Position numbers and translations under genes: made by a program. Below are positions 43,568-52,005 of a DNA stretch of 64,000 nucleotides, piece by piece. The notes below the pieces were generated by a model. That model was not told the DNA's origin. It was given only the letters and a program-made list of their open reading frames with translations, and did no database searches. Each line of letters begins with the position of its first letter. The stretch's first letter is position 1. The stretch is from Acidipropionibacterium thoenii DSM 20276 (GTDB lineage: Bacteria > Actinomycetota > Actinomycetes > Propionibacteriales > Propionibacteriaceae), in NCBI RefSeq assembly GCF_000423445.1, contig NZ_AUHZ01000011.1, forward strand, positions 39,084 through 103,083. Reading direction: 5' to 3'.

Positions 43568-46120
43568 GTGAGATATCACCACCACCATGTGACGCTGCCA
43601 GTGGCGTTACTCGCCGGCCTGGCGGCCACTGCGATCGGTATCGGATCGATCGCACCGCAGATGGCCTCGGCATCGTCGACCACACTCGCTCTCGACACCA
43701 TGACCCGGACCACATCGACTGGCTGGGGATCCGCGACGACCGGAGGCGCGTACAGCACCTCGGTGGCCAAGACCACCAGCGTCAGGAACGGTTGGGCCAA
43801 GCTGGTGAGCCCGGCCCCGGGGGGAACCGGGACGATGACCCTGAACAAGGTGACCTCGCAGAACGCGGTCAGCAGGATCGACGTGTCACTTCCCGCACTG
43901 CCTGCCAAGGGCAGCACGGTGTACATCAGCAACTTCATCCGGGGGCAGTTCACCACCTCCTACTCGGTGATGATGGTGGTCCACTCCGACGGCACCAGCC
44001 TGCTGGTGCTGGACCGCAGGATCGCCAACCAGGAGACCAAGTTCAGCACGGTCACCGGTCCCAGGATCCAGCCGGGCCATCCGGTCTCCCTGGAGATATC
44101 GGCGGTGGGAACCAGCTCGGTGCGGTTGGGCGCGAAGGCCTGGCCGGCCGGCACGGCCGGACCGGCGAAGTGGGCCGCGATGGCCACTGACTCGACCTCC
44201 AGCAGGATCGTGAAGGCCGGGCCGATCGGCATCGCGGTGTACGCCTCCCGAACAGGCAAGGTCACCCCGGTCACCTTCGACAACCTCTTCGCGACCACCA
44301 GCAGCACCCCGGCGGCCAACCCGGTCACCCCTGCTCCCACGCCGACAGCCCCGTCCAGCACCGCCAAGCCGTCGACCACTGCCAAGCCGAGCAGCACTGC
44401 GACGCAGACGACCACCACTGCCACGCCGAGCAGCACTGCGACGCAGACGACCACCACTGCCAAGCCGACCTCCCCGGCCGCTGACCCGGGCAACGGCATC
44501 AGCTACCCGGGCAAGCGGTTCAACGCCGGTTCGGCGGAGCCCGGAAGCACCTCCTATCCCATCCCCGCCGGGGCGATCTTCGTGGCCACCAACGGCTCCG
44601 ACTCCAATCCCGGAACCGTGGCGAAGCCCTTCAGGACCATCTCGGCGGCCACCAAGGCGGCCAAGGACCATGGCACGGTCGTGGTCCGCGGCGGCGTCTA
44701 CCACGAGGACGTGCTGGTCTTTCCCCACAACGGACTGACGGTGCAGGCCTACCCGAAGGAGGCCGTCTGGCTCGACGGATCCGAACAGGTCACCGGTTGG
44801 ACGAAGTCCGGTTCGACCTGGGTGCGCAGTGGCTGGACCACCTTCTTCGACTCCAGCCCGACATTCACCAAGGGAGCTGCCGACGGCCAGGCCCCCTACT
44901 GGCAGTTCGTCAACCCGTCCCATCCGATGGCCGCCCATCCCGATCAGATCTGGATCAACGGCGCCGCCCTCACCCAGGTGGCCTCCCGCAGCGCGGTCGT
45001 CGCCGGGACCTTCTACGTGGATCAGTCGGCCAAGCAGCTGGTCATCGGCAGCGACCCGACCAGCAAGCGGGTTGATGTGAGCACCCTGTCCGAGGCCATG
45101 TCCGTACGCTCGACCAACGGGACCATCCGGGGGATCGGGGTGCGGCGGTACGCCACCAGCGTGCCGATGATGGGCTCGGTGTCGACCTACTACACCGGCG
45201 TGACCTTCGAGAACATGGTGATCGCCGACAATGCCACCACCGGCCTGATGGTCGGTGCCGCCAACGGCACGGTGCGCAATGTCACGGTGCGCAACAACGG
45301 TCTTGAGGGGATGGGGGCCAACCGGGCGGACGGCCTGACCGTCACCTCGCTGCTGTCTGTGGGAAACAATTCCCAGCAGTTCAACTCGGCTCCGGTCTCG
45401 GGTGCGATGAAGATCACCACCTCGCGCAATGTCTCGGTCACCGGGAGCTCCTTCATCAACAGCTACACCCAGGGTCCGTGGTTCGACCTGAGCTGCACGA
45501 ATGTGACCTTCTCGGGAAATGACATGGTCGGCAATGCCGGACGGGGAGTGACCTTCGAGCTCGCCGATCACGTCACGGCCGTCAACAACCTCGCGGTCAA
45601 CAACAGTGAGGGAGGCATGTTCGTGCTCGACACCAGCAATGCGACCATCTGGAACAACACCTTCGCCGGGAACAACGGTGGAACTCTTGACATCACTCGC
45701 GATGACCGTGGCAGTGCAGGCAATATCTCGTTGGGCAACAATGTGCTGTCCCAGTCGAGCGGGCCGTTCATCCTTCGAGGTGCGGACTGGACCCACGCCC
45801 TGACCTCGAGCCAGATCGTGACCCAGAGCGACGGGAACCTGTTCCACAAGCCATCGGCCACCACCCCGCCGACCGGCGTCTGGTACCCCGATGGGAAGAC
45901 CTACACGACCTACCCGACACTGGCCGCCTTCCAGAAGGCCTCCGGACGAGAGACGCACTCCCAGGAGGTCCTCGGCACCTCGCCGCTGGCAGCCAACTTC
46001 GCGTTGACCCCTGCTGCGGCCTCCCGGGCCGCGCAGGCTCTGCCGGTGCCGGCCGCGGTGGCGGCAGCCACCACCGGCCTGACCGCCGGCCAGCATCAGT
46101 TGGGGGCCGTCATCCGCTGA
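43568..46120 (+). CDS. Large secreted protein with beta-sandwich-like module and right-handed parallel beta-helix
   Basis: An 850-residue exported protein. The signal peptide covers about 1-35, with a native run of four His after MRY. Residues about 38-245 are a beta-rich module (RTTSTGWGSATTGGAYS...) similar to two modules in the protein encoded at 46221-50945. A Ser/Thr/Pro linker (about 247-311) contains a 39-bp DNA tandem repeat. Residues about 331-800 are a right-handed parallel beta-helix with YPIPAGAIFVATNGSDSNPG and many Asn/Gly/Val rungs. Such helices occur in polysaccharide lyases, epimerases and tailspike-like adhesins; no catalytic triad could be read with certainty. The GTG at 43568 has CGGAGGAAAA. 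Confidence 0.85.
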   Translation: MRYHHHHVTLPVALLAGLAATAIGIGSIAPQMASASSTTLALDTMTRTTSTGWGSATTGGAYSTSVAKTTSVRNGWAKLVSPAPGGTGTMTLNKVTSQNAVSRIDVSLPALPAKGSTVYISNFIRGQFTTSYSVMMVVHSDGTSLLVLDRRIANQETKFSTVTGPRIQPGHPVSLEISAVGTSSVRLGAKAWPAGTAGPAKWAAMATDSTSSRIVKAGPIGIAVYASRTGKVTPVTFDNLFATTSSTPAANPVTPAPTPTAPSSTAKPSTTAKPSSTATQTTTTATPSSTATQTTTTAKPTSPAADPGNGISYPGKRFNAGSAEPGSTSYPIPAGAIFVATNGSDSNPGTVAKPFRTISAATKAAKDHGTVVVRGGVYHEDVLVFPHNGLTVQAYPKEAVWLDGSEQVTGWTKSGSTWVRSGWTTFFDSSPTFTKGAADGQAPYWQFVNPSHPMAAHPDQIWINGAALTQVASRSAVVAGTFYVDQSAKQLVIGSDPTSKRVDVSTLSEAMSVRSTNGTIRGIGVRRYATSVPMMGSVSTYYTGVTFENMVIADNATTGLMVGAANGTVRNVTVRNNGLEGMGANRADGLTVTSLLSVGNNSQQFNSAPVSGAMKITTSRNVSVTGSSFINSYTQGPWFDLSCTNVTFSGNDMVGNAGRGVTFELADHVTAVNNLAVNNSEGGMFVLDTSNATIWNNTFAGNNGGTLDITRDDRGSAGNISLGNNVLSQSSGPFILRGADWTHALTSSQIVTQSDGNLFHKPSATTPPTGVWYPDGKTYTTYPTLAAFQKASGRETHSQEVLGTSPLAANFALTPAAASRAAQALPVPAAVAAATTGLTAGQHQLGAVIR
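44386..44463. repeat. 39-bp direct repeat in Ser/Thr linker
   Basis: Two 39-bp units (44386-44424 and 44425-44463) starting GCCGAGCAGCACTGCGACGC are nearly identical and in frame, encoding a Ser/Thr/Gln-rich linker. They can change linker length. Confidence 0.85.
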
Positions 46121-46141
46121 GCAGCCTCGACAGAGAAGAAG

Positions 46142-46181
46142 GGCCGGTGGCCGGTCGGATCAGTCCGACCGGCCACCGGCC
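46142..46181. terminator. Bidirectional terminator between convergent secreted-protein genes
   Basis: A perfect 18-bp stem starting GGCCGGTGGCCGGTCGGA closes a TCAG loop. It lies 21 bp after the beta-helix gene and 39 bp after the end of the convergent PKD-protein gene. Confidence 0.85.
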
Positions 46182-46220
46182 ATCTCTGCGCCCCGTGCGT
46201 GCCTCGTCCGACTGTCCCGG

Positions 46221-49200
46221 TCAGTCCGGGACGACAGCCCGGAACTGATCGAAGGCGTAGTCGCCGGGAGTTGTTGCCGAGGCGGACCGCCGGGCCGAGA
46301 CTCCTACCGTCCCCTCGCCCTGGAGGCCGGCGGCCGTGTCGGTCGAGGTGAGCTGCCAGCTCGTCGGTTCTGCCCCGGTGGCCTTCCAGATCTTCACCTG
46401 GATGGTAGTGGTTCCCGATCCGGTGACCTGGGCCTTCATCATCAGGGTCTGACCCGAGGACCAGGTGAGTCCCGGCACCGCGGAGCTGCTCAGCACCGTG
46501 GCACCGCGCTGGGTGACCAGCCACACGGTGCCATCGGGCCGCAGCCAGGCGAGCATCTGGTAGTTGTCACCATTGGCCTGTTGGCGAGCGAAGAACCCGA
46601 CATAGGAGGGTCCCGAGGCCGGGTCATTCAGCGGAGTGATCCGGGTCTGGAGGAGGACGTCGCGGGTGGGCACCCCGGCGACGGCCTGGAATCGGGTGTT
46701 GTTGGCCGGCATGGTCAGCTTGCCGGTGCCATCGGAGACGCTCGCGGCGGTGGAGCTGCCGAGCAGGGTCGTCCACGCGCCACCCGTGTCGGCGGTGCCC
46801 CATCCATTGGTCACGGTGCGGGAGAAATCGTCGGAGGCCAGCACTCCGCCAGGATCGGGTTCAGGATCCGGTTCGGGCTCCGGTTCAGGATCTGGCGCCG
46901 GTGCGGTGACGGTGACCGACCTGGTGGTGGAATTGGTGAGCCCGTTGGAGTCGGTGACGGTGAGTTTGACTGTGAAGGTGCCGGCCCTGGTGTAGGTGTG
47001 GCTGGCGGTCCTCCCGGTGCTGTTGGCGGTGGAGTCTCCCCACTCCCAGGTGTACGAGGAGATGGTGGCGGTCCCGGCAGCCGTGGAGCCGGCGGCGTCG
47101 ACGGTCACCTTGAGGTCGTCGGTGCTGGAGGTGAAGCCGGCGGTCGGCGCCGTCGGTTGCGGTGCGGGGCTGCTCAGGCTCCTCACCCGGTAGGCGTCGA
47201 AGGACGCCGTGGCGGACGAGCTCGCCGAACCCGAGCGGTAGAAGTACAGGCTCGAGTAGCCGGCTCTCTGGAGGGCGGCGGTGGAGTCCGTCGAGGTGAC
47301 CTGCCAGTTCGAGGGCTCGGCGGATCCGTTCTTCCAGATCCTGGCTGTGATCGTGGTGGGGCTGGTTCCGGTGACCCTCGTCCTGAGGTTGAACACATCG
47401 CCGGCGGTCCAGCTGAGACCACTGACCGGAACGGCGTCGAGGACCGTGTTGGTCTGCTGGGTGACCAGCCAGACGGTGCCATCGCTTCGCATCCAGACCC
47501 GCACGGTGTAGTCGCTGCTGGAGGACTGTCGGGAGGCGATGCCGACGTAGGAGTTGCCCTGCGAGGGGGCGGTGCTCAGAGCGAACTGCACCGACGACTC
47601 GCTGTCCTGGACCGACAGACCGGTCAGCGCCATGTTGCGGGTGTCTCCTGGTGTCAGCGTGATCCTGCCGGTCGAACCGTCCACCGATCCGGCGGATGCC
47701 GATCCGTGGACAGCCGACCAAGTGCCACCGACATCGGCAGCCCCCCATCCCGAGGCGACAGTACGGCCGAAGTCGTCGGAGGCGGCGTAGGTCGCGGAAC
47801 TGACGGTGGTCTGACGGGTCGTGGTGGCGGACTTCCCAAGACTGTCGGTGACCGTGAGGGTGACGGTGTAGGTGCCCGCAGAGCCGTAGGTGTGGGTGGC
47901 GGTTCGGCCTGATCCGGCGGCCGTTCCGTCACCCCAGTTCCACGAGTAGCTGAGGGTGGCGCCGTCGGAGGCGCTGGATGCGCTGGCATCGACGGCGACA
48001 TCCAATCCGTTCGGGACTGTGGTGAATGAGGCGGTGGGCGCGGAGTGCGTCGTCGTCACCGTGCCGGTCCTGGTGGCCTGGCCGCCGTCATTGTCGGTGA
48101 CCGTCAGGGTGATGGTGTGGCTGCCCTCGGTGGTGTACGAGTGGGAGGCCGTCATGCCGGTGCCCTTGGGGGTGCCGTCTCCCCAGTCCCAGGAGTACTC
48201 GGTGATCGAGCCATCCGGATCGGTGGACGAGGTGCCGTCGACCAAGACGCTCATCCCGTTCATCGTGCTGGTGAAGTTGGCGCTCGGAAGCTGGTTCGCG
48301 GCCGTCACCGTGATCGGGTGGGTGACCCGGCTGGTCAGCCCGGAGTCATCGGTCACCGTGAGGGTCACCTGATAGGTACCGGGAGCCGAGTAACTGTGGG
48401 TGGTCGTCCGGCCGGAGCCGGCCGCGCTGCTGTCGCCGAAGTCCCACGAGTAGGAGGAGATCTGCCGACCGTTGGCGGCGCTGGACGCCGAGGCGTCGAA
48501 GGACGCCTGGAGGTCGGTCCTGCTGGAGCTGAAGGAGGCCGTCGGCGGGGTCTGTCCCTTGCCGACGTTGTAGTGAGTGCTGATCTGTGCGGCGCTCAGG
48601 GTTGACGGGTAGATCGCCACGTCGTCGATGGCTCCGTTGAAGTAGGCGGAGCTGGGCTGGCTGGTCCAGCCGCTGATGTTGTCCCCGCCGATCCGCCAGT
48701 AGCCGGTGTAGCTCTGGGCGGAGGTGACGGCCGGATTCGAGGCCACCAGGGCGCCGTCGATGTAGAGCTTCATGCCGTCGCTGCCGAGGGTGGAGACGAC
48801 GTGGTGCCAGTTGCCGTCGTTGTAGGACTGCGGGCTGGTGATCGTCTGCACCGAGCCGGGGTAGACGCCGAAGATGACGCGCCCGTTGTTGGCCATGTAG
48901 ATGTGGCGGTCATAGTTGCTGGAGGTGCCGGTCTGCCGGTCCCCGTAGCCGAGGATCTTGCCGCCCTGGGTGCTGGTGGTTCTGAACCATGCCTCCTGGG
49001 ACAGTCCGGCGGGTGCATTGGCCGTCGAGGTGCTCGAGACGATGCCCTGGGAGCCGCCGTTGAAGGCCGAGGCCGAGGAGCCCTGCTCGGAGACCCCGCC
49101 GGGAGTCACCGTGGTGACCCCGGAACCGTAGACCGGGTTGTTGGTGCCGGCCCAGTCGACCGTCGATCCGCCCAGCCGGTAGAACAGCGAGGGGTCGTCG

Positions 49201-50945
49201 TTGAGCACCGCGCTGCCGTAGGCCGAGGTGGTGCCTGCGGTGGCTGTGACGGTGGTAGGCGAACTGATGCGTGAGTTGCCGTCGGAGTCGGTGGCGGTGA
49301 TGGTGTAGGTGTAGCTGGTTCCCGGCGTCAGCCCGGTGTCGGTGAGGGCCACGGTGGGTTGGTTCCACCAGGTGGAGGCCACCGTTTTGGTGGCCACCGG
49401 TGTCGAGGAGCCCTGTCTGCGCAGGGTGTAGGTGAGGTTGAGGTCGTCGCGGTCCCAGTTCGCCGGGATGCTGACCCGGGCGGTGCCCGGATTGACGGAG
49501 ATGGCCTGGGGGACCCAATCGGCGGTCTGCACCCTGGGAGCCTGTTTCGCGCCCCCGGGCGGGTTGGTGGAGAACCTGGTGAGGCCTTGCACCAGTCCGT
49601 TGTTGACACTGCCGAACTCCCCGGCGATGGAGACGTATCCGGCGGTGCCGGTGATCGACAGGCCGGCCTGGCCCAGACCCGAGGTGGTGCCGACCAGGAA
49701 GTCGGGGAACCAGTTGTAGGCCGAGGGTGCCGGGGTGCCGCTCCAGTCCTTGTAGATCGATCCGACGCTCGGGGAGCGGGTCAGGGTGCCGTTGGCCGCG
49801 GTGGTGTAGGACTCCACGTACCGGTAGGTGCGTTCGGTCTGCTCGGGCCACAGGTTGACGGTGTCGCACTGGTGGGTGTGGGAGGTGGTGTAGACCACCG
49901 AGCCGCTGGAGTAGATGCCGTAGTGATCGCCGTGGCAGTCGGAGACCCACCGGATCTTGCCGGAGCCGGCGTCAGCGGCGAAGGCGCCCTCAAGGTTGCC
50001 GACGGTGACGCTGGAGAACACCCAGCCTGTGCCGTAGACGCCGCTGGAGTCCGTGTTGAGGGCGAAGATGCCGGCCTTACCGGCGTCAGCGCCGGAGTTC
50101 CAGCCGTTCTGGACGGTCTGGGGAGCCTGCCAGGAGGTGTTCAGCGCACCGGACGTCGGGTCCAGGTTGGCCAGGCCGCGGGAGATCTGGCTGTTGACGG
50201 AGTAGAACCGGCCGCCGGCCACCACCTGCCCGGTCTGCGGCTCCATCACCATCGCGTCCACCTGGAGATCGGTGGTGGGGGCCCAGGGCAGCAGCGCACC
50301 GTTGCCCGGGGCGAAGGCGGCCAGGTTCTTGCGGGCGGTGCCATTGCCCTGGGTGAACAGGCCGCCTACGTAGACGGCACCGGATGTGGCCGCAATCGCA
50401 TAGACCCCCGAGCCGCCCACCGAGGGGGCGAAACCGGAGACCAGCTGACCGGTGCTGGCGTCCAGGGCTGCGAAGTTGTAGCGGGTCTGGCCGTTGACCG
50501 AGTTGAAGGAGCCGCCGATGTAGATCCGGCTGCCATCGGGGGAGGCGGCCACCGCCTTCACCACGCCGCTCACGGTCGGGGCGAATGAGGTGATGAGGTT
50601 CCCATTGGTGATGTTGTAGGCCAGCACATTCTGGCGCGGCGTCAGATTGGTGTCCTTGGCAGCCCCGGCCGGCCGGACATTGTTGAACTGGCCGACGGCG
50701 TAGACGGTGGTCCCGATGGTGGTCTGGGCCCAGACGTAGCCGTCGTTGATCTGGACGGTCGGCAGGTTGTCGGCGGTGACGTGATCGGATCCGCGCTGCA
50801 GCACCGGGGGCGGCGCCGGCAGCGGGTCATCGGCTCGCGCGGTGGGCGCGACGGCGAGGTTCCCGAGAACCAGAAGTGCCATCGAGGTGATGATGGCGAT
50901 CCAACGTCGGAGGAGACCGGAACGGTCCCAGGATCCGGTCGGCAT
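46221..50945 (-). CDS. Large secreted multidomain protein: beta-propeller, Fn3, LamG, four PKD and two repeat modules
   Basis: A 1574-residue exported protein. A signal peptide (about 1-38, ending ARA-DD) precedes a beta-propeller-like region (about 45-465; YIGGSFNSVNG, YVGGLFTQGNG). Then come an Fn3 domain (468-572), a LamG-like domain (573-795), PKD domains (800-882, 887-965, 970-1048), a first DDFGRTVASGWG module (1052-1256), a fourth PKD (1262-1347), a PEPEPEPDPEPDPG linker, and a second DDFSRTVTNGWG module (1366-1574). PKD and LamG domains usually bind glycans or proteins at the surface. No LPxTG anchor is visible. The ATG at 50945 lies 2 bp after the lipoprotein stop, with AGGAAGG upstream, so it is coupled to it. 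Confidence 0.88.
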   Translation of the reverse strand: MPTGSWDRSGLLRRWIAIITSMALLVLGNLAVAPTARADDPLPAPPPVLQRGSDHVTADNLPTVQINDGYVWAQTTIGTTVYAVGQFNNVRPAGAAKDTNLTPRQNVLAYNITNGNLITSFAPTVSGVVKAVAASPDGSRIYIGGSFNSVNGQTRYNFAALDASTGQLVSGFAPSVGGSGVYAIAATSGAVYVGGLFTQGNGTARKNLAAFAPGNGALLPWAPTTDLQVDAMVMEPQTGQVVAGGRFYSVNSQISRGLANLDPTSGALNTSWQAPQTVQNGWNSGADAGKAGIFALNTDSSGVYGTGWVFSSVTVGNLEGAFAADAGSGKIRWVSDCHGDHYGIYSSGSVVYTTSHTHQCDTVNLWPEQTERTYRYVESYTTAANGTLTRSPSVGSIYKDWSGTPAPSAYNWFPDFLVGTTSGLGQAGLSITGTAGYVSIAGEFGSVNNGLVQGLTRFSTNPPGGAKQAPRVQTADWVPQAISVNPGTARVSIPANWDRDDLNLTYTLRRQGSSTPVATKTVASTWWNQPTVALTDTGLTPGTSYTYTITATDSDGNSRISSPTTVTATAGTTSAYGSAVLNDDPSLFYRLGGSTVDWAGTNNPVYGSGVTTVTPGGVSEQGSSASAFNGGSQGIVSSTSTANAPAGLSQEAWFRTTSTQGGKILGYGDRQTGTSSNYDRHIYMANNGRVIFGVYPGSVQTITSPQSYNDGNWHHVVSTLGSDGMKLYIDGALVASNPAVTSAQSYTGYWRIGGDNISGWTSQPSSAYFNGAIDDVAIYPSTLSAAQISTHYNVGKGQTPPTASFSSSRTDLQASFDASASSAANGRQISSYSWDFGDSSAAGSGRTTTHSYSAPGTYQVTLTVTDDSGLTSRVTHPITVTAANQLPSANFTSTMNGMSVLVDGTSSTDPDGSITEYSWDWGDGTPKGTGMTASHSYTTEGSHTITLTVTDNDGGQATRTGTVTTTHSAPTASFTTVPNGLDVAVDASASSASDGATLSYSWNWGDGTAAGSGRTATHTYGSAGTYTVTLTVTDSLGKSATTTRQTTVSSATYAASDDFGRTVASGWGAADVGGTWSAVHGSASAGSVDGSTGRITLTPGDTRNMALTGLSVQDSESSVQFALSTAPSQGNSYVGIASRQSSSSDYTVRVWMRSDGTVWLVTQQTNTVLDAVPVSGLSWTAGDVFNLRTRVTGTSPTTITARIWKNGSAEPSNWQVTSTDSTAALQRAGYSSLYFYRSGSASSSATASFDAYRVRSLSSPAPQPTAPTAGFTSSTDDLKVTVDAAGSTAAGTATISSYTWEWGDSTANSTGRTASHTYTRAGTFTVKLTVTDSNGLTNSTTRSVTVTAPAPDPEPEPEPDPEPDPGGVLASDDFSRTVTNGWGTADTGGAWTTLLGSSTAASVSDGTGKLTMPANNTRFQAVAGVPTRDVLLQTRITPLNDPASGPSYVGFFARQQANGDNYQMLAWLRPDGTVWLVTQRGATVLSSSAVPGLTWSSGQTLMMKAQVTGSGTTTIQVKIWKATGAEPTSWQLTSTDTAAGLQGEGTVGVSARRSASATTPGDYAFDQFRAVVPD

Positions 50946-50947
50946 GA

Positions 50948-51694
50948 TCAGGCCGTCCTTCCTGTGAAGATGGCGATCGGCTCGCCCGCCGCGTAGTTGA
51001 CACTGATGGTGACCGGCCGGGCCTTGGCCGGGTTGAGCATGAAGACATAGGAACCACTGGTCGTGGAGCCGGGAGCGACGCTGCCCTGGAGGGGGCTGGG
51101 CTTTCCGGCGGTGGTGCCGATTCCGTAGCCGTCCTTGTCGGCGGCCAGTGACACCACGGCGGAGGAGACGTCGATGGCCTTCTTGGACCTGTTGTCGACC
51201 CTGACGGTGACTCGGACCGCCGGGCCGCTGACCTCACCGGGGGTCGCGGCGGTGACGCTGGTCGCCTGGACCGAGACCAGGGAGACGGTGACGTCGGTGG
51301 TGAAACTCACCGGATTGTCGAGGGCGGCCTTCCTGGTGGGAACCGGTGGCGGGGCCGTCGGGCCGTTGGCCGCCCTCCTGGCGGGGGGCTTCCAGGTGCC
51401 GGTGGGGGAGGGCAGCGGCGCTGAGCTGCTCGCAGATGGCGACCCCGGGGCGGAGGCCGCCGGGGTGGAGCGGCCCGGTGTCGGGGCCCCGGCGCTGGTC
51501 GACGCGCTCGCGGCAGAGGACGCCGCCGGGCCGGCCTGGGCCGGGCTCGACAGCGACGGGCTCGAGGCGGAGGGTGCCCCAGGGGCCGGCTCGGCCCTGG
51601 GCCCGGACGAGGAGCAGGCGGTCAACGCGATGGCACAGGTGCCGGCCAGCGCGGCGAGTGTGGCGGCGCGGGCATCTCCTCCGGTCAGCAGCAT
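50948..51694 (-). CDS. Putative lipoprotein with Ser/Pro/Ala-rich linker and beta-rich C-terminus
   Basis: A 248-residue exported protein. The signal ends with the lipobox-like LTAC near residues 22-25 (ALTACSSSG). A Ser/Pro/Ala-rich linker (about 28-110) is followed by a beta-sandwich-like domain (about 125-248: VTVSLVSVQATSV, VRVTVRVDNRSKKAIDVSSAVVSL), resembling DUF4352-like domains. It is probably lipid-anchored outside. The ATG at 51694 lacks a Shine-Dalgarno; TATACA 8-13 nt upstream suggests a leaderless start. Its stop is 2 bp before the start of the PKD protein, so the two are coupled and may work as a pair. Confidence 0.78.
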   Translation of the reverse strand: MLLTGGDARAATLAALAGTCAIALTACSSSGPRAEPAPGAPSASSPSLSSPAQAGPAASSAASASTSAGAPTPGRSTPAASAPGSPSASSSAPLPSPTGTWKPPARRAANGPTAPPPVPTRKAALDNPVSFTTDVTVSLVSVQATSVTAATPGEVSGPAVRVTVRVDNRSKKAIDVSSAVVSLAADKDGYGIGTTAGKPSPLQGSVAPGSTTSGSYVFMLNPAKARPVTISVNYAAGEPIAIFTGRTA

Positions 51695-52005
51695 GGCGGT
51701 AACTGTATAGACGAAAGTTTCAGTGTGGACAGCGTCATTATTGGCCATTTGTCCAGTCCTGAGAGAAGCCAATGACAACTATCAGCTCATGTGGACAGGT
51801 GTCACTTGTTCTGGCAAGCCGCAGGCTATTTGGGGGTTCCGGTCTGACCATTTCTCGGCACTGATCTCATGCGGACAGCGAAATTTCCGCCATCCTCGGC
51901 GCCCTCCGGAAACACCCCCGGAGGGCCGGTACGGGCATCTCGTGTCCTGGGCTCGATGGGAGTCGGCGGTGACCGTCGCGGATCGGCACTAAAATCAGTC
52001 CAGAC
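51695..52005. other. AT-richer intergenic region with repeated GTGGACAG-type motifs
   Basis: A 311-bp divergent region between the lipoprotein gene (minus) and the MFS gene (plus), with lower GC than flanking genes. It contains GTGGACAG at 51725-51732 and 51791-51798, and GCGGACAG at 51871-51878; the latter two share CTCATG just before. TTTGTCCAG (51748-51756) is on the opposite strand. Spacings are 66 and 80 bp. These may be binding sites for a regulator. No open frame of interest was found. Confidence 0.5.
51969..51995 (+). promoter_or_regulatory. Candidate promoter of the MFS transporter (leaderless)
   Basis: GTGACC (51969-51974) and TAAAAT (51990-51995) are spaced by 15 nt. The -10 ends 10 nt before the ATG at 52006, so the mRNA would start at or near the first codon. 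Confidence 0.4.
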
